From Kosakonia oryziphila (lineage in GTDB: Bacteria; Pseudomonadota; Gammaproteobacteria; Enterobacterales; Enterobacteriaceae), in assembly GCF_900094795.1 (NCBI RefSeq), contig NZ_FMBC01000030.1, positions 1 through 63,678 of the forward strand: DNA of 63,678 bases, read 5' to 3'. A model generated the notes under the pieces. That model ran no database searches. It was not told the DNA's origin and saw nothing but the letters and a program-made list of their open reading frames with translations. A program made the translations under genes and the position numbers. This document shows, piece after piece, positions 8,507 to 20,449 of this stretch; the stretch's first letter is position 1, and the number at the start of each line of letters is the position of its first letter.

Positions 8507-9478
8507 TTACATAGCCTGCAAAGCTCTCTCATTATGACGCGTAACATCAACCGGCATACCAGAGCGAATTTCCATTGCGCGGTTCATGATACTGGCATCG
8601 CTACGGGCATCGTCTTTGAAGGCCTGCATCGCGGCAGTCAACACAAGGGGCAGCGTTTTTGGATCGTCATCAATCGATTTTGACAGCGGTTGGTGTACTT
8701 CAACCAGCCTTTTACCGTCCGGCTCAACCGACGCTTTTATCGGCGTATTAATGATGTTCACCGCCGTTCCTGGTGTCACGTTGGCAAACAGACTGGAAAT
8801 ATCGGCATCGCGCAGGCGAATGCAGCCGGAGCTGACGCGCATGCCAATACCGAAATCAGCATTGGTGCCGTGCAGAAGATAAACCCCGCCAAACGCGGCA
8901 AGACGGATCGCATGATGCCCCATCGGGTTATCCGGCCCGGCGGGCATCACCGCGGGCAGATCAATCCCTTGAGCCTTGTAACGCGCGCGGATATTAGCGG
9001 TTGGCGTCCAGGTGGGGTTTGCGCGTTTATCGGAAACTGTGGTGACCATCGTTGGCGTCAGGGTGTCACCACCTAACTGACCAATTCCGATCGGATAAAC
9101 CGTCACTTCATTTTTTCCCGGCGGATAGTAATAGAGGCGCAATTCCGCGAGATTGATCACAATACCTTTGCGTGGAGCATCCGGCAGCAGGGTTTGTAGC
9201 GGGATCGTCAGCACGCTGCCTGCTCGTGGTACATAAGGGTCGACGCCCGGGTTTGCCTGCAACAGAGCGAGAAAACCAACATTATATTTTTTAGCGATCG
9301 CTTCCAGTGAACCGCCATCATTTTGCACTACGTGATAGCGGTTTTCGCCTACAAGACGACTGCCCTCTGCGGGTAATGGCCAGGTGTTTGCCCGTGCGGG
9401 AAGGGTGAGGGCGGTGATGATCGCAACAGTGAGGAGGGTGAGCCAGCAGGTAAAACGCGCAATTCTTCTCATTACCAT
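8507..9478 (-). CDS. ldtC: L,D-transpeptidase attaching Braun lipoprotein (LdtC)
   Basis: A 323-aa periplasmic enzyme that links Lpp to the meso-diaminopimelate of peptidoglycan. The order is: signal peptide (to about residue 30), LysM domain around YHVVQNDGGSLEAIAKKYN (about 48-92), then the YkuD catalytic domain with His203 in LLHGTN and the nucleophile Cys219 in RVSSGCIRLRD. A C-terminal extension typical of the ErfK/YbiS/YcfS group follows. It stands between mfd (same strand, upstream) and bhsA (convergent), as in E. coli. Confidence 0.95.
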   Translation of the reverse strand: MVMRRIARFTCWLTLLTVAIITALTLPARANTWPLPAEGSRLVGENRYHVVQNDGGSLEAIAKKYNVGFLALLQANPGVDPYVPRAGSVLTIPLQTLLPDAPRKGIVINLAELRLYYYPPGKNEVTVYPIGIGQLGGDTLTPTMVTTVSDKRANPTWTPTANIRARYKAQGIDLPAVMPAGPDNPMGHHAIRLAAFGGVYLLHGTNADFGIGMRVSSGCIRLRDADISSLFANVTPGTAVNIINTPIKASVEPDGKRLVEVHQPLSKSIDDDPKTLPLVLTAAMQAFKDDARSDASIMNRAMEIRSGMPVDVTRHNERALQAM

Positions 9479-9597
9479 AATCCATGTAAATATTAAGGTT
9501 ATTTGTATGCAACTTTGTTATGGGATTATGGTTGGTCAGGGTGTCGGGAAACCCTGGCTATTGCAAAATATTTGTAAATATTGCGAAAGATAACAGG

Positions 9598-9618
9598 CCG
9601 GGCCAGACTGCCCGGCAA
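9598..9618 (-). terminator. Hairpin after mfd
   Basis: GGCCGGGC and GCCCGG arms form a short GC-rich hairpin just beyond the mfd stop. There is no clean T-run, so it may be a weak terminator or a transcript-end stabiliser. Confidence 0.4.
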
Positions 9619-9626
9619 TAAGACCG

Positions 9627-12600
9627 TCAGGCGATGGCATTTTCGGCCAATTGCTGCATGAAATTACGTACCCAGCCCATGCGGGTTTTCCGTTCGCTCA
9701 GATCCTGCATAAACTTCAGACGCGTCGGACCATCCAAACGGAAATGCTGCGGCTGCTTCTGTAGCAGACCAATCAGCCACACCGGGTTGACCTTGTTTTT
9801 CTCGTTGAACTCGATGATGCCGCCTTTTTCATTGCCTTCCAGTTTGCGGATCCCCAGCTTCTGCGCTTGCTGGCGCAGCAGGGCGATATCCAGCAGGTTA
9901 CGCGCTGCATCCGGTAGCAGACCGAAGCGATCAATCAGTTCGACTTTAATCTCTTCCAGCGCGTTCGTATCTTTCGCACTGGCGATGCGTTTATAGAACG
10001 ACAGACGCGTATTAACATCAGGAATAAAATCGTCCGGCAACAGTGAAGGCATGCGCAGTTCGACCTCGGTCTGCTGGCTGGTTAAATCCTCCAGCGACGG
10101 CTCTCGACCAGCTTTCAGCGCATCAACTGCATTTTCCAGCAGTTCCATATACAGCGAGAAGCCGATAGTTTCCATCTGGCCGCTCTGATCTTCACCGAGC
10201 AGTTCGCCCGCCCCACGGATCTCCAGATCGTGCGTTGCCAGCGCAAAGCCTGCGCCCAAATCCTCCAGCGACGCGATAGCTTCCAGCCGTTTTTGCGCAT
10301 CGGTAGTCATCGCTTTCGGGTGCGGTGTCAGCAACCAGGCGTAGGCCTGGTGGTGTGAGCGGCCGACGCGTCCGCGTAGCTGGTGTAACTGGGCGAGGCC
10401 AAAGTGGTCGGCGCGTTCGATGATAATGGTATTGGCGGTCGGAATATCGATCCCGGTTTCAATGATGGTGGTGCAGACCAGCACGTTAAAACGCTGATGA
10501 TGGAAATCGTTCATCACCCGTTCCAGTTCACGCTCGCGCATCTGTCCATGGCCGATAGCGATACGCGCCTCCGGCACCAGTTCCGCTAGCCTGTCGGCGG
10601 CTTTCTGGATATTTTCCACATCGTTATACAAGTAATAGACCTGCCCGCCGCGCAGCACTTCACGCAGAATGGCCTCACGCACCACCAGGCTATCGTACTC
10701 CCGAACAAACGTTTTCACCGCCAGGCGGCGCGCTGGTGGCGTGGCAATAATTGACAGGTCGCGCATTCCGCTCATTGCCATATTCAGAGTGCGCGGGATC
10801 GGCGTTGCCGTCAGCGTCAGAATATCGACATCGGCACGCATCGCTTTTATGCGCTCTTTATGGCGCACGCCGAAGCGGTGCTCTTCGTCGACAATCAGCA
10901 GTCCGAGATCTTTCAGCTTCACATCGCTTTGCAGCAGTTTGTGCGTGCCGATCAGAATATCGATTTTGCCCTCAGCGGCCTGTTCAAGAATTTGCGACTG
11001 CTCTTTGGCGCTGCGAAAGCGTGAAAGCATTTCAATACGCACCGGCCAGTTGGCAAAACGGTCGCGGAAGTTATCAAAGTGCTGCTGCGCCAGCAGAGTA
11101 GTCGGCACCAGCACCGCCACCTGCTTGTTGTTTTCGACCGCAAGGAATGCTGCGCGCATCGCCACTTCGGTTTTACCGAAACCCACGTCGCCGCACACCA
11201 GGCGATCCATTGCCAGCGGCTGGCACATATCACTGAGTACGGCGTTGATCGCCTGTGCCTGATCCGGCGTGGTTTCGAAGGGGAAAGCATCGCAGAACAG
11301 TTGATATTGTTCACGATCGTGCTTGAAGGCAAAACCCGCTTTTGCCGCGCGCTGCGCGTAGATATCCAGCAACTCAGCCGCCACATCACGCACTTTTTCC
11401 GCCGCTTTCTGCCGTGCCCGCATCCAGACATCGCTGCCTAGTTTATGCAGCGGGGCATTCTCTTCTGCACCGCCCGCATAGCGGCTGATCAGATGCAGCG
11501 AAGAGACCGGGACATAAAGTTTGGCGTCACCAGCGTACGTCAGCATCAAGTATTCGCCTTTAATACCGCCTGCTTCCAATGTCGTCATACCGGCATAACG
11601 CCCGACACCATGTTCCAGATGTACTACCGGCTGGCCGTCATGCAGCTCGGCAAGGTTACGGATCAGCGTGTCAGGGTTAATCGTCCGCCGGGTATCCTGG
11701 CGGCGGCGAGCAACGCGCTCGCCCAGCAGATCGCTTTCGCATATCAGCGCCCGGTTGCGCAGGGTGTCGATAAAACCGTGCTCTGCCGCGCCGATCATCA
11801 TCCAGGCACCCGGCGCTGAAGCTTCCTCGAGACGCAAAATGCGTTTAGGCGTCACATTAATGCGCGCCAGCAGTTCAATCAGTGCTTCGCGGCGGCCTTC
11901 GCTCTCGACCGAGAAAATTACTGGGCCGCTAAAGGACTCAAGGAATTTACGCAGATTATCCAGCGGAGATTTTTGCTGCGCCTGTACCGCCAGCTCGGGC
12001 AATGTGCGATAACCGAGATTAACGTGCGCAGCTTTTTCACTGAGCCGTTCAGTTTTAAGCTGGATTCGCGGCCATTTTTTCAGTTCACTGAACAGAGCGT
12101 CGCTACGTAGCCATAAGCTTTCCGGCGGCAACAGCGGGCGCATCGGATCCACTCCGCGGCTCTCGAAGCGTGCCTGCGTCTCCTGTTGAAAACGTTCTGC
12201 GCTGGCTTCCAGATCGCCAGTACTAACCAGCAGTGTATTCGCCGGGAAATAGCTAAATAGCGGCGACAGCGGTTCGCTAAAGAACAGCGGCTGCCAGTAT
12301 TCGATCCCGGCAGGCAAGGTGCCTTTGCTCACCTGCTGATAAATGTGTTCTGCATCGCGCTTCACCTCAAACCGATCGCGCCACTGGCTGCGGAACAGCT
12401 CAATGGCATTTTTATCGGTCGGGAATTCATGCGCGGGCAGTAAATTAATCGCTTCAACCTCTTCCAGCGTGCGCTGGGTATCGACGTCGAACAGCCGCAA
12501 GCTGTCGATTTCATCATCGAAAAAGTCGAGACGGAACGGCTGCTCGCTGCCCATCGGGAAGAGATCCAGCAGCGCACCGCGCGTGGCATACTCGCCGTGC

Positions 12601-13073
12601 TCCATTACCTGATCAACATGGCGGTAACCGGCGCTGTCCATTTGTGCGCGGAGCTGATCGCGAGACAACCGCTGCCCTTTTTTCATCACCAGCGCATGGC
12701 CGTGCAGATAATTGTGCGGGCAGACGCGCTGCATCAGGGTATTGACCGGCACAATCAGCACGCCGTGCTGCATGGCGGGCAGTTGATAAAGGGTGGAAAG
12801 ACGGGAGGAGATAATCTCCTGGTGTGGCGAAAAACTATCGTAGGGTAGCGTTTCCCAGTCTGCCAGATTCATCACCAGCTTATCGGTAAATTGGCTTATC
12901 TCGTCCTGTAAGCGCAGGGCGTTTTGCATATCGGGTGCGATCAGCACCACGGGACCAGCATGGCGCTCAATAATTTCCGCCACTTCGGTGGCGCAAGCGG
13001 CACCGGTGAGTTCGCCAAACTGGCGCTGGTCACCCGCTTTGGTCGGCAGTGAATAACGATATTGTTCAGGCAT
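9627..13073 (-). CDS. mfd: Transcription-repair coupling factor
   Basis: A 1148-aa ATP-driven translocase that removes RNA polymerase stalled at DNA lesions and recruits UvrA. The UvrB-like N-terminal region is followed by the RNAP-interacting CarD-like domain around VHLEHGVGRYAGM, then helicase motifs: GDVGFGKTEVAMRAAFLA (Walker A), VDEEHRFGV (Walker B), TATPIPRTL and HQLRGRVGRS. The C-terminal TRCF domain ends ENAIA. ATG at 13073 (MPEQYRYSLPTKAG) matches the family start and gives exactly the E. coli length. Confidence 0.98.
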   Translation of the reverse strand: MPEQYRYSLPTKAGDQRQFGELTGAACATEVAEIIERHAGPVVLIAPDMQNALRLQDEISQFTDKLVMNLADWETLPYDSFSPHQEIISSRLSTLYQLPAMQHGVLIVPVNTLMQRVCPHNYLHGHALVMKKGQRLSRDQLRAQMDSAGYRHVDQVMEHGEYATRGALLDLFPMGSEQPFRLDFFDDEIDSLRLFDVDTQRTLEEVEAINLLPAHEFPTDKNAIELFRSQWRDRFEVKRDAEHIYQQVSKGTLPAGIEYWQPLFFSEPLSPLFSYFPANTLLVSTGDLEASAERFQQETQARFESRGVDPMRPLLPPESLWLRSDALFSELKKWPRIQLKTERLSEKAAHVNLGYRTLPELAVQAQQKSPLDNLRKFLESFSGPVIFSVESEGRREALIELLARINVTPKRILRLEEASAPGAWMMIGAAEHGFIDTLRNRALICESDLLGERVARRRQDTRRTINPDTLIRNLAELHDGQPVVHLEHGVGRYAGMTTLEAGGIKGEYLMLTYAGDAKLYVPVSSLHLISRYAGGAEENAPLHKLGSDVWMRARQKAAEKVRDVAAELLDIYAQRAAKAGFAFKHDREQYQLFCDAFPFETTPDQAQAINAVLSDMCQPLAMDRLVCGDVGFGKTEVAMRAAFLAVENNKQVAVLVPTTLLAQQHFDNFRDRFANWPVRIEMLSRFRSAKEQSQILEQAAEGKIDILIGTHKLLQSDVKLKDLGLLIVDEEHRFGVRHKERIKAMRADVDILTLTATPIPRTLNMAMSGMRDLSIIATPPARRLAVKTFVREYDSLVVREAILREVLRGGQVYYLYNDVENIQKAADRLAELVPEARIAIGHGQMRERELERVMNDFHHQRFNVLVCTTIIETGIDIPTANTIIIERADHFGLAQLHQLRGRVGRSHHQAYAWLLTPHPKAMTTDAQKRLEAIASLEDLGAGFALATHDLEIRGAGELLGEDQSGQMETIGFSLYMELLENAVDALKAGREPSLEDLTSQQTEVELRMPSLLPDDFIPDVNTRLSFYKRIASAKDTNALEEIKVELIDRFGLLPDAARNLLDIALLRQQAQKLGIRKLEGNEKGGIIEFNEKNKVNPVWLIGLLQKQPQHFRLDGPTRLKFMQDLSERKTRMGWVRNFMQQLAENAIA

Positions 13074-13184
13074 AGAAGGTGTCGGAGTCTCTTGTGGATA
13101 TCCCCCGACATGGGGGCATATCACTGATACGCAATCCCTTGATTATCCGCGATTGCGTCATTTTAGCCAAGGCCAACGCATGGA

Positions 13185-13616
13185 TCAGCGCGCGGCGGCG
13201 GTGAGCATCCCCTGTAAAAACTCAACCCAGCTACTCGCGTAAGCGGCATTCGCGGCGTCGGTCAGATCACGCTCCGGTGCCATCCACGCATTGAGCTGTC
13301 TTAACCCTGTCCATTGCAACACACTCCACAGTGCCAGCACATATACAATGTTCCAGACGCGTTTATCGATGCTCTCTTTCCATGTCACTTCATCGATATA
13401 GCGTCGTATCAAATAACCGGAGATAAAAAAGAACACCGGCATACGAAAAGGTGCGAGGTAAAGATTGAAGTAGACCCAGCACTTCGAGAGTGTCTGCGAC
13501 CATGGATGCTGGAACAGATTAAGCTGCGGATAGAAGGTGATCACGGAGTGGTAAATAACTACCAGACAAATACATAGCCCTTTAATTTGGTTTAGCCACA
13601 AAGCTTTTTGTTTTAC
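13185..13616 (-). pseudogene. ycfT: Truncated ycfT (acyltransferase-3 family membrane protein)
   Basis: The reading KQKALWLNQIKGLCICLVVIYHS and onward follows the N-terminal third of E. coli YcfT (357 aa), including PVFFFISGYLIRR. It ends at MLTAAAR-stop after about 140 residues, where YcfT should continue with several more membrane spans. The codon at the expected start (13616-13614) is GTA rather than a start codon; the next candidate is a TTG at 13601 without well-placed ribosome-binding site. Loss of both the start and the last two thirds indicates a decaying gene. Its position between mfd and lolC matches E. coli. Confidence 0.88.
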
Positions 13617-13824
13617 GTCCTTAGTTCCCTGTATTACAAAAACTTAAGTCTTTAATCCTGACCACTGAGGAAGTGAATGTGACGTTAAGGTGTCTGTATT
13701 TTGTCATTTTAGGATTAGGAGCAGGATCGTTTCTGGTTGACCTCTGTGCAAACATGCAGCAGTTCAGCGTTGGTAGAATGGAATTATTAAGTTGATTTCC
13801 CGGCTTTTTTTCATATCACGCTGA

Positions 13825-15801
<1,977 letters not shown>

Positions 15802-15802
<1 letters not shown>

Positions 15803-17046
15803 TGGCGCTGCCTCTGTCGTTATTGATTGGTCTGCGCTTTAGCCGTGGTCGCCGTCGCGGCGGAATGGTGTCGCTGATTTCGGTGATCTCCACCGTCGGT
15901 ATTGCACTGGGTGTAGCGGTGTTGATCGTCGGTTTAAGTGCGATGAACGGTTTCGAGCGCGAGTTGAACAACCGTATTCTGGCGGTGGTGCCGCACGGCG
16001 AGATCGAGCCAGTGAATCAGCCGTGGAACAACTGGGACACGGCGTTGGAAAAAGTGAAAAAAGTTCCCGGCATTGCTGCCGCTGCGCCCTATATTAATTT
16101 TACCGGACTGGTAGAAAGTGGCGCGAATTTGCGCGCCATTCAGGTGAAAGGTGTCGATCCGGCTCAAGAGAGCCAACTGAGCGCGCTACCGAAATTTGTG
16201 CAGGGCGATGCCTGGCAGAATTTCCGCGCCGGTGAGCAGCAAATCATTCTCGGCAAAGGCGTTGCCGATGCGCTAAAAGTGAAGCAGGGTGACTGGGTAT
16301 CGATCATGATCCCCAACTCGGACGACGCACACAAACTGCTGCAACCGAAACGCGTGCGTTTGCATGTGACCGGAATTTTACAGCTTAGCGGCCAGCTCGA
16401 TCACAGCTATGCGATGATCCCGATGGCAGATGCGCAGCAGTATCTGGAGATGGGCAGCAGCATTACCGGTATCGATATCAAAGTAAATGACGTGTTTAAC
16501 GCCAATAAACTGGTGCGCGATGCGGGCAGTGTCACGAATAACTATGTCTATATCAAAAGCTGGATCGGCAAGTACGGTTATATGTACCGTGACATCCAGA
16601 TGATCCGCGCCATTATGTATCTGGCGATGGTGCTGGTGATTGGCGTGGCCTGTTTTAATATTGTCTCAACGCTGGTGATGGCGGTAAAAGACAAAAGCGG
16701 CGACATTGCCGTGCTACGTACGCTGGGGGCGAAAGATGGCCTGATCCGCGCCGTATTTATCTGGTACGGGTTGCTGGCCGGGCTGTTGGGCAGCCTTTGC
16801 GGCGTGGTGATTGGTGTTATCGTGGCGCTGCAACTGACACCCATTATCAGCATGATTGAGAAGATAATTGGTCATCAGTTCCTGTCGGGGGATATCTACT
16901 TTATCGATTTCCTGCCGTCAGAGTTACACCCGCTGGATGTGGTGTACGTGCTGTTGACTGCGTTAGTCCTGAGTTTGCTGGCGAGCTGGTATCCGGCGCG
17001 TCGGGCGAGCAATATTGATCCGGCAAGAGTGCTGAGCGGGCAGTAA
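15802..17046 (+). CDS. lolE: Lipoprotein-releasing ABC transporter permease LolE
   Basis: A 414-aa paralogue of LolC with the same four-span MacB layout (N-terminal span, periplasmic domain about residues 45-265, three C-terminal spans). Segments such as [17 protein letters not shown] and [18 protein letters not shown] are conserved in LolE. It begins at the TAATG overlap with lolD and completes the LolCDE complex. nagK follows after 38 bases, as in E. coli. Confidence 0.96.
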
Positions 17047-17084
17047 TCCCGCCGTTTTTACAGGGCCACAACGAAGGAGTGGCG

Positions 17085-17996
17085 ATGAATTACGGATTTG
17101 ATATCGGCGGCAGTAAAATCGCGTTAGGCGTCTTCGACGCTGAGCGGCGCTTACAGTGGGAAAAGCGCGTCGCCACACCCCACGACAGTTACGACGCGTT
17201 TTTGCGCGCCATCACCGGGCTGGTTGCCGAAGCGGATGAACGCTTCGGTAGCAAAGGCAGCGTCGGCGTCGGTATTCCTGGCATGCCAGAGACCGCCGAC
17301 GGCACGCTGTATGCTGCCAACCTTCCTGCCGCCAGCGGTCAGTCGCTGCGCGCCGATCTCAGCGCTCTGCTTGCGCGGGATGTGCGTATCAATAACGATG
17401 CCAACTGCTTTACCCTGTCTGAAGCCTGGGATGATGAATTCCGCAGCTATCCGCTGGTGATGGGGTTGATCCTCGGCACCGGTGTGGGTGGCGGGCTGGT
17501 GGTGAACGGGAAATCGGTGACCGGGCGTCGTTTTATTACCGGCGAATTTGGCCATATCCGCCTGCCAGTAGATGCGCTGGGGTTGATGGGGTTTGACTTT
17601 CCGTTAACCCGTTGCGGCTGCGGCAAAATCGGCTGTATTGAGAACTATCTCTCGGGGCGCGGTTTTGCGTGGCTGTACCAGTACTTCTATCATCACTCGT
17701 TGTCAGCGCCGGAAATCATTTCGAACTGGGAACAGGGGGAGGCGAAAGCGCTGGCCCATGTTGAGCGCTATGTGGATTTGCTGGCGGTGTGTCTGGGCAA
17801 TATTCTGACCATTGTCGATCCCGATCTGCTGGTGATCGGTGGTGGTCTGTCAAACTTCAGCGCACTGACCCGGCTATTGCCGGAGCGTATTGCACCCCAT
17901 CTGTTGCCGGCAGGCGATGTCCCGCGTATTGAACGTGCTCGCCACGGCGATGCGGGCGGCATGCGCGGTGCGGCCTTCCTTCACTTAACTGATTAA
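17085..17996 (+). CDS. nagK: N-acetyl-D-glucosamine kinase
   Basis: A 303-aa ROK-family kinase that phosphorylates GlcNAc released during cell-wall recycling. The phosphate-1 motif is [12 protein letters not shown] at the N-terminus, the catalytic Asp lies in [12 protein letters not shown], and the zinc motif [17 protein letters not shown] is characteristic of ROK kinases. The start was set at the ATG with AAGGAG 7 bases upstream rather than the GTG two codons earlier. The enzyme connects functionally with NagZ (2873) and the MurNAc genes at 35230-43392. Confidence 0.96.
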   Translation: MNYGFDIGGSKIALGVFDAERRLQWEKRVATPHDSYDAFLRAITGLVAEADERFGSKGSVGVGIPGMPETADGTLYAANLPAASGQSLRADLSALLARDVRINNDANCFTLSEAWDDEFRSYPLVMGLILGTGVGGGLVVNGKSVTGRRFITGEFGHIRLPVDALGLMGFDFPLTRCGCGKIGCIENYLSGRGFAWLYQYFYHHSLSAPEIISNWEQGEAKALAHVERYVDLLAVCLGNILTIVDPDLLVIGGGLSNFSALTRLLPERIAPHLLPAGDVPRIERARHGDAGGMRGAAFLHLTD

Positions 17997-18012
17997 ATCC
18001 TGAGAGGATGCC

Positions 18013-18834
18013 ATGCAATCGCGTCGTTTACATCGTCTCAGCCGTTTTCGCCGTAACAAACGCCACCAGCGCGAACGGTTACGCCAGCGAATTTTTTTCA
18101 GAGACAGAGTGGTACCGGAGCTGATGGAAAAACCAAGAGTCGTCGTCCTGACTGGGGCAGGCATTTCTGCCGAATCCGGCATTCGTACTTTTCGCGCTGC
18201 CGATGGGCTGTGGGAAGAGCATCATGTGGAAGATGTGGCAACGCCGGAAGGTTTTGTCCGCAACCCGCAGTTAGTGCAGACTTTTTATAACGATCGTCGT
18301 CGCCAGTTGCAGTTGCCGGAAATTGTGCCGAACGCCGCGCACCTGGCGCTGGCGAAGCTGGAGCAGGCGCTGGGTGATCGTTTCCTGCTGATCACACAAA
18401 ATATCGATAACCTGCATGAACGCGCCGGCAACAACAACATTATCCATATGCACGGCGAGCTACTGAAAGTGCGCTGCTCGCAGAGCGGGCAGGTGCTGGA
18501 GTGGGTTGGCGATGTCACACGTGAAGACAAATGCCACTGCTGCCAGTTCCCCGAGCCGCTACGCCCGCATGTCGTGTGGTTCGGCGAGATGCCGCTAGGT
18601 ATGGATGAGATCTACAGCGCGTTGGCGATGGCCGATGTATTTATCGCCATTGGTACGTCCGGGCATGTTTACCCGGCTGCCGGTTTTGTCCACGAAGCGA
18701 AACTACAGGGCGCGCACACCGTAGAGCTGAACCTTGAACCGAGCCAGGTAGGCAGCGAGTTCGAAGAGAAGCACTACGGGCTGGCAAGCGAAGTGGTGCC
18801 AGAGTTCGTGGAAAAATTGCTGAAAGGGCTTTAG
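18013..18834 (+). CDS. cobB: NAD-dependent protein deacylase (sirtuin) CobB
   Basis: A 273-aa class III sirtuin removing acetyl and succinyl groups from lysines with NAD+. A basic N-terminal tail (about 35 residues), found in the long enterobacterial isoform, precedes the Rossmann motif [18 protein letters not shown]. Catalytic His lies in [25 protein letters not shown] is the NAD-binding segment, and Cys residues near RCSQSG and DKCHCC fit the zinc site. An internal start at MEKPRV could give the short isoform, as known in Salmonella. Confidence 0.95.
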   Translation: MQSRRLHRLSRFRRNKRHQRERLRQRIFFRDRVVPELMEKPRVVVLTGAGISAESGIRTFRAADGLWEEHHVEDVATPEGFVRNPQLVQTFYNDRRRQLQLPEIVPNAAHLALAKLEQALGDRFLLITQNIDNLHERAGNNNIIHMHGELLKVRCSQSGQVLEWVGDVTREDKCHCCQFPEPLRPHVVWFGEMPLGMDEIYSALAMADVFIAIGTSGHVYPAAGFVHEAKLQGAHTVELNLEPSQVGSEFEEKHYGLASEVVPEFVEKLLKGL

Positions 18835-18876
18835 CGACACGCTCTCGCGCAAGCGGGAGTAAGCCGTTTCCCTGTC

Positions 18877-18902
18877 GCCCGGAGGCGCTTTGCCTGCCGG
18901 GC
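18877..18902. repeat. REP-like palindrome after cobB
   Basis: GCCCGG (18877-18882) and CCGGGC (18897-18902) enclose GGCGCTTTGCC-type sequence, the form of enterobacterial REP units. It is followed by CTTTTG and may also end the cobB transcript. Confidence 0.6.
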
Positions 18903-18923
18903 CTTTTGTCTCTCCCTGTCAAA

Positions 18924-18962
18924 TAAGTTACAACGCGCTTTCCGGTAAGTTCCCCGTAAGTT
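18924..18962. promoter_or_regulatory. Phased direct repeats upstream of the MipA-like/two-component operon
   Basis: Exact TAAGTT hexamers occur at 18924, 18946 and 18957, i.e. 22 and 11 bases apart, all on the same helical face. Direct repeats spaced 11 bp are the standard target of dimeric OmpR/PhoB-type regulators. The regulator gene at 19766 is of that type and the array sits 46 bases before the first gene of its operon, so autoregulation is inferred. Confidence 0.6.
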
Positions 18963-19007
18963 ATCACCGCTGATGATAGTGCTTCTATTGCCAACAGGAG
19001 CACCATT

Positions 19008-19766
19008 ATGGTTGTTGTGCCGTACCGCATTATTGCGGCCAGTTTGCTGTCCCTTTCATTTTCCGCCCTTGCCGATGACGCCACCACCTGGGGACTGGGC
19101 GTTGGTGTTATCAGCACGCAAAAACCCTATACCGGAATTGACCGTGAATATACGCCGTTGCCGGTACTGCATATCGAAAACCGCTATTTTCGTTTTTTAG
19201 GCACTACCGCCGAAGTGAAATTACCCGCATGGAAGTGGAGTGAAACCCAACAGCTAAATATTGGTCTAATAGCCCGCTATGATGGCTCAGGCTACACCTC
19301 TGACGATGCCGACATTCTGCAAGGGATGGACAAGCGCAAAAGCGGCATGTGGGCTGGAGCCAAAGTGGAGTGGCAGAACCCACTGGTGAATATTTTCACC
19401 GACTGGTCGCACGATATCTCCGGTAACAGCAACGGACAACGCGTGCGTCTTGGCGCGGAGCATCGCTGGAAGTGGGGCGATGTGACACTGACGCCGCGTA
19501 TCGTGGCGAACCGTTACGACAGCAATTATGTGAATTATTACTATGGTGTTCGCAGCGATGAAGCCCGCGACTGGCGACCTGCCTGGCAGGGTGATGCTGC
19601 GCTGAACACGGAAATTGGCCTTAATGGCCGCTGGCAGTTCAGCACCCACCAGGTGTTGATGGTGGATGTGCAGACGACGCTGTTGGCATCGGAGATTAAG
19701 GATAGCCCGCTGGTGGACAGGAGCAACGAAAACCGATTTTTTGCGAGTTATCTCTACTATTTCTGA
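19008..19766 (+). CDS. MipA/OmpV family outer-membrane protein
   Basis: A 252-aa protein with a signal peptide (cleavage about SALA-DD) and a beta-barrel ending in aromatic YLYYF, as outer-membrane proteins do. The opening WGLGVGVISTQKPYTGIDREYTPLP and VDVQTTLLASEIKDSPLVD are typical of the MipA/OmpV family. MipA itself scaffolds MltA and PBP1b, but many relatives are just barrel proteins of unknown role, so scaffold function should not be assumed. Its stop overlaps the response-regulator ATG, so it is the first gene of a three-gene operon. Confidence 0.88.
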   Translation: MVVVPYRIIAASLLSLSFSALADDATTWGLGVGVISTQKPYTGIDREYTPLPVLHIENRYFRFLGTTAEVKLPAWKWSETQQLNIGLIARYDGSGYTSDDADILQGMDKRKSGMWAGAKVEWQNPLVNIFTDWSHDISGNSNGQRVRLGAEHRWKWGDVTLTPRIVANRYDSNYVNYYYGVRSDEARDWRPAWQGDAALNTEIGLNGRWQFSTHQVLMVDVQTTLLASEIKDSPLVDRSNENRFFASYLYYF

Positions 19767-20449
19767 TGAGTCGAATACTGTTAATAGAAGATCATGATCA
19801 TCTGGCGCACCTGATTAGCAAAGGGCTGGCCACCGCCGGAATTGCCACGGATATTGTCGGTCGTGGTGATGCCGCCTGGCACGCCATACAGCAGGTGACT
19901 TACCAGGGGATGGTGCTTGATCGGGGATTGCCGGATGGTGACGGTTTGCAGTTATTGCAACGCCTGCGCCAGGTGCAGGTTGTCACGCCGTGCCTAATCC
20001 TTACCGCCCGTGATGCGTTGCACGATCGTGTTGAAGGGCTGGAGGCCGGAGCCGATGATTATCTGGCCAAACCCTTTGCCATGGAGGAACTGGTGGCCCG
20101 CGTGCGGGCATTATTACGTCGTCCCGCCGAAAGCCAGACCATGAAGCCGATGTGGGGTGATATCACTTTATTGCCGGAATCGGCGGTGATGTGCTGCGGT
20201 CAGCAGAATATCCCGCTGGCCCCGGCGGAACTGCAGATCATGCTGACGTTGATCCGTAAGCAGGGCAGCATTGTGCGCCGCAACCGTATGGAAGCGGCCG
20301 GGTGGGGGCTGAGCGATGCCGTCACGCCGAACGCTCTGGATGTGGTTTTGTATCGCCTGCGCCGCAAACTGCTGGCAATTGGCTCCCGTTTGCAGATTGT
20401 AAATATCAGGGGGCTGGGCTATGCCATTCGGGAAAATAAGTCGCTTTAA
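19766..20449 (+). CDS. OmpR-family response regulator
   Basis: A 227-aa regulator. The receiver domain (about residues 1-115) has the acidic pair ED near residues 8-9, phosphoacceptor Asp52 in VLDRGLPDGDG, and Lys in YLAKPFAMEEL. The C-terminal winged helix (about 125-225) carries RRNRMEAAGWG and VVLYRLRRKL. It is coupled to the MipA-like gene upstream and to its kinase downstream. It is not PhoP, which lies at 28018. The signal is unknown. Confidence 0.92.
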   Translation: MSRILLIEDHDHLAHLISKGLATAGIATDIVGRGDAAWHAIQQVTYQGMVLDRGLPDGDGLQLLQRLRQVQVVTPCLILTARDALHDRVEGLEAGADDYLAKPFAMEELVARVRALLRRPAESQTMKPMWGDITLLPESAVMCCGQQNIPLAPAELQIMLTLIRKQGSIVRRNRMEAAGWGLSDAVTPNALDVVLYRLRRKLLAIGSRLQIVNIRGLGYAIRENKSL

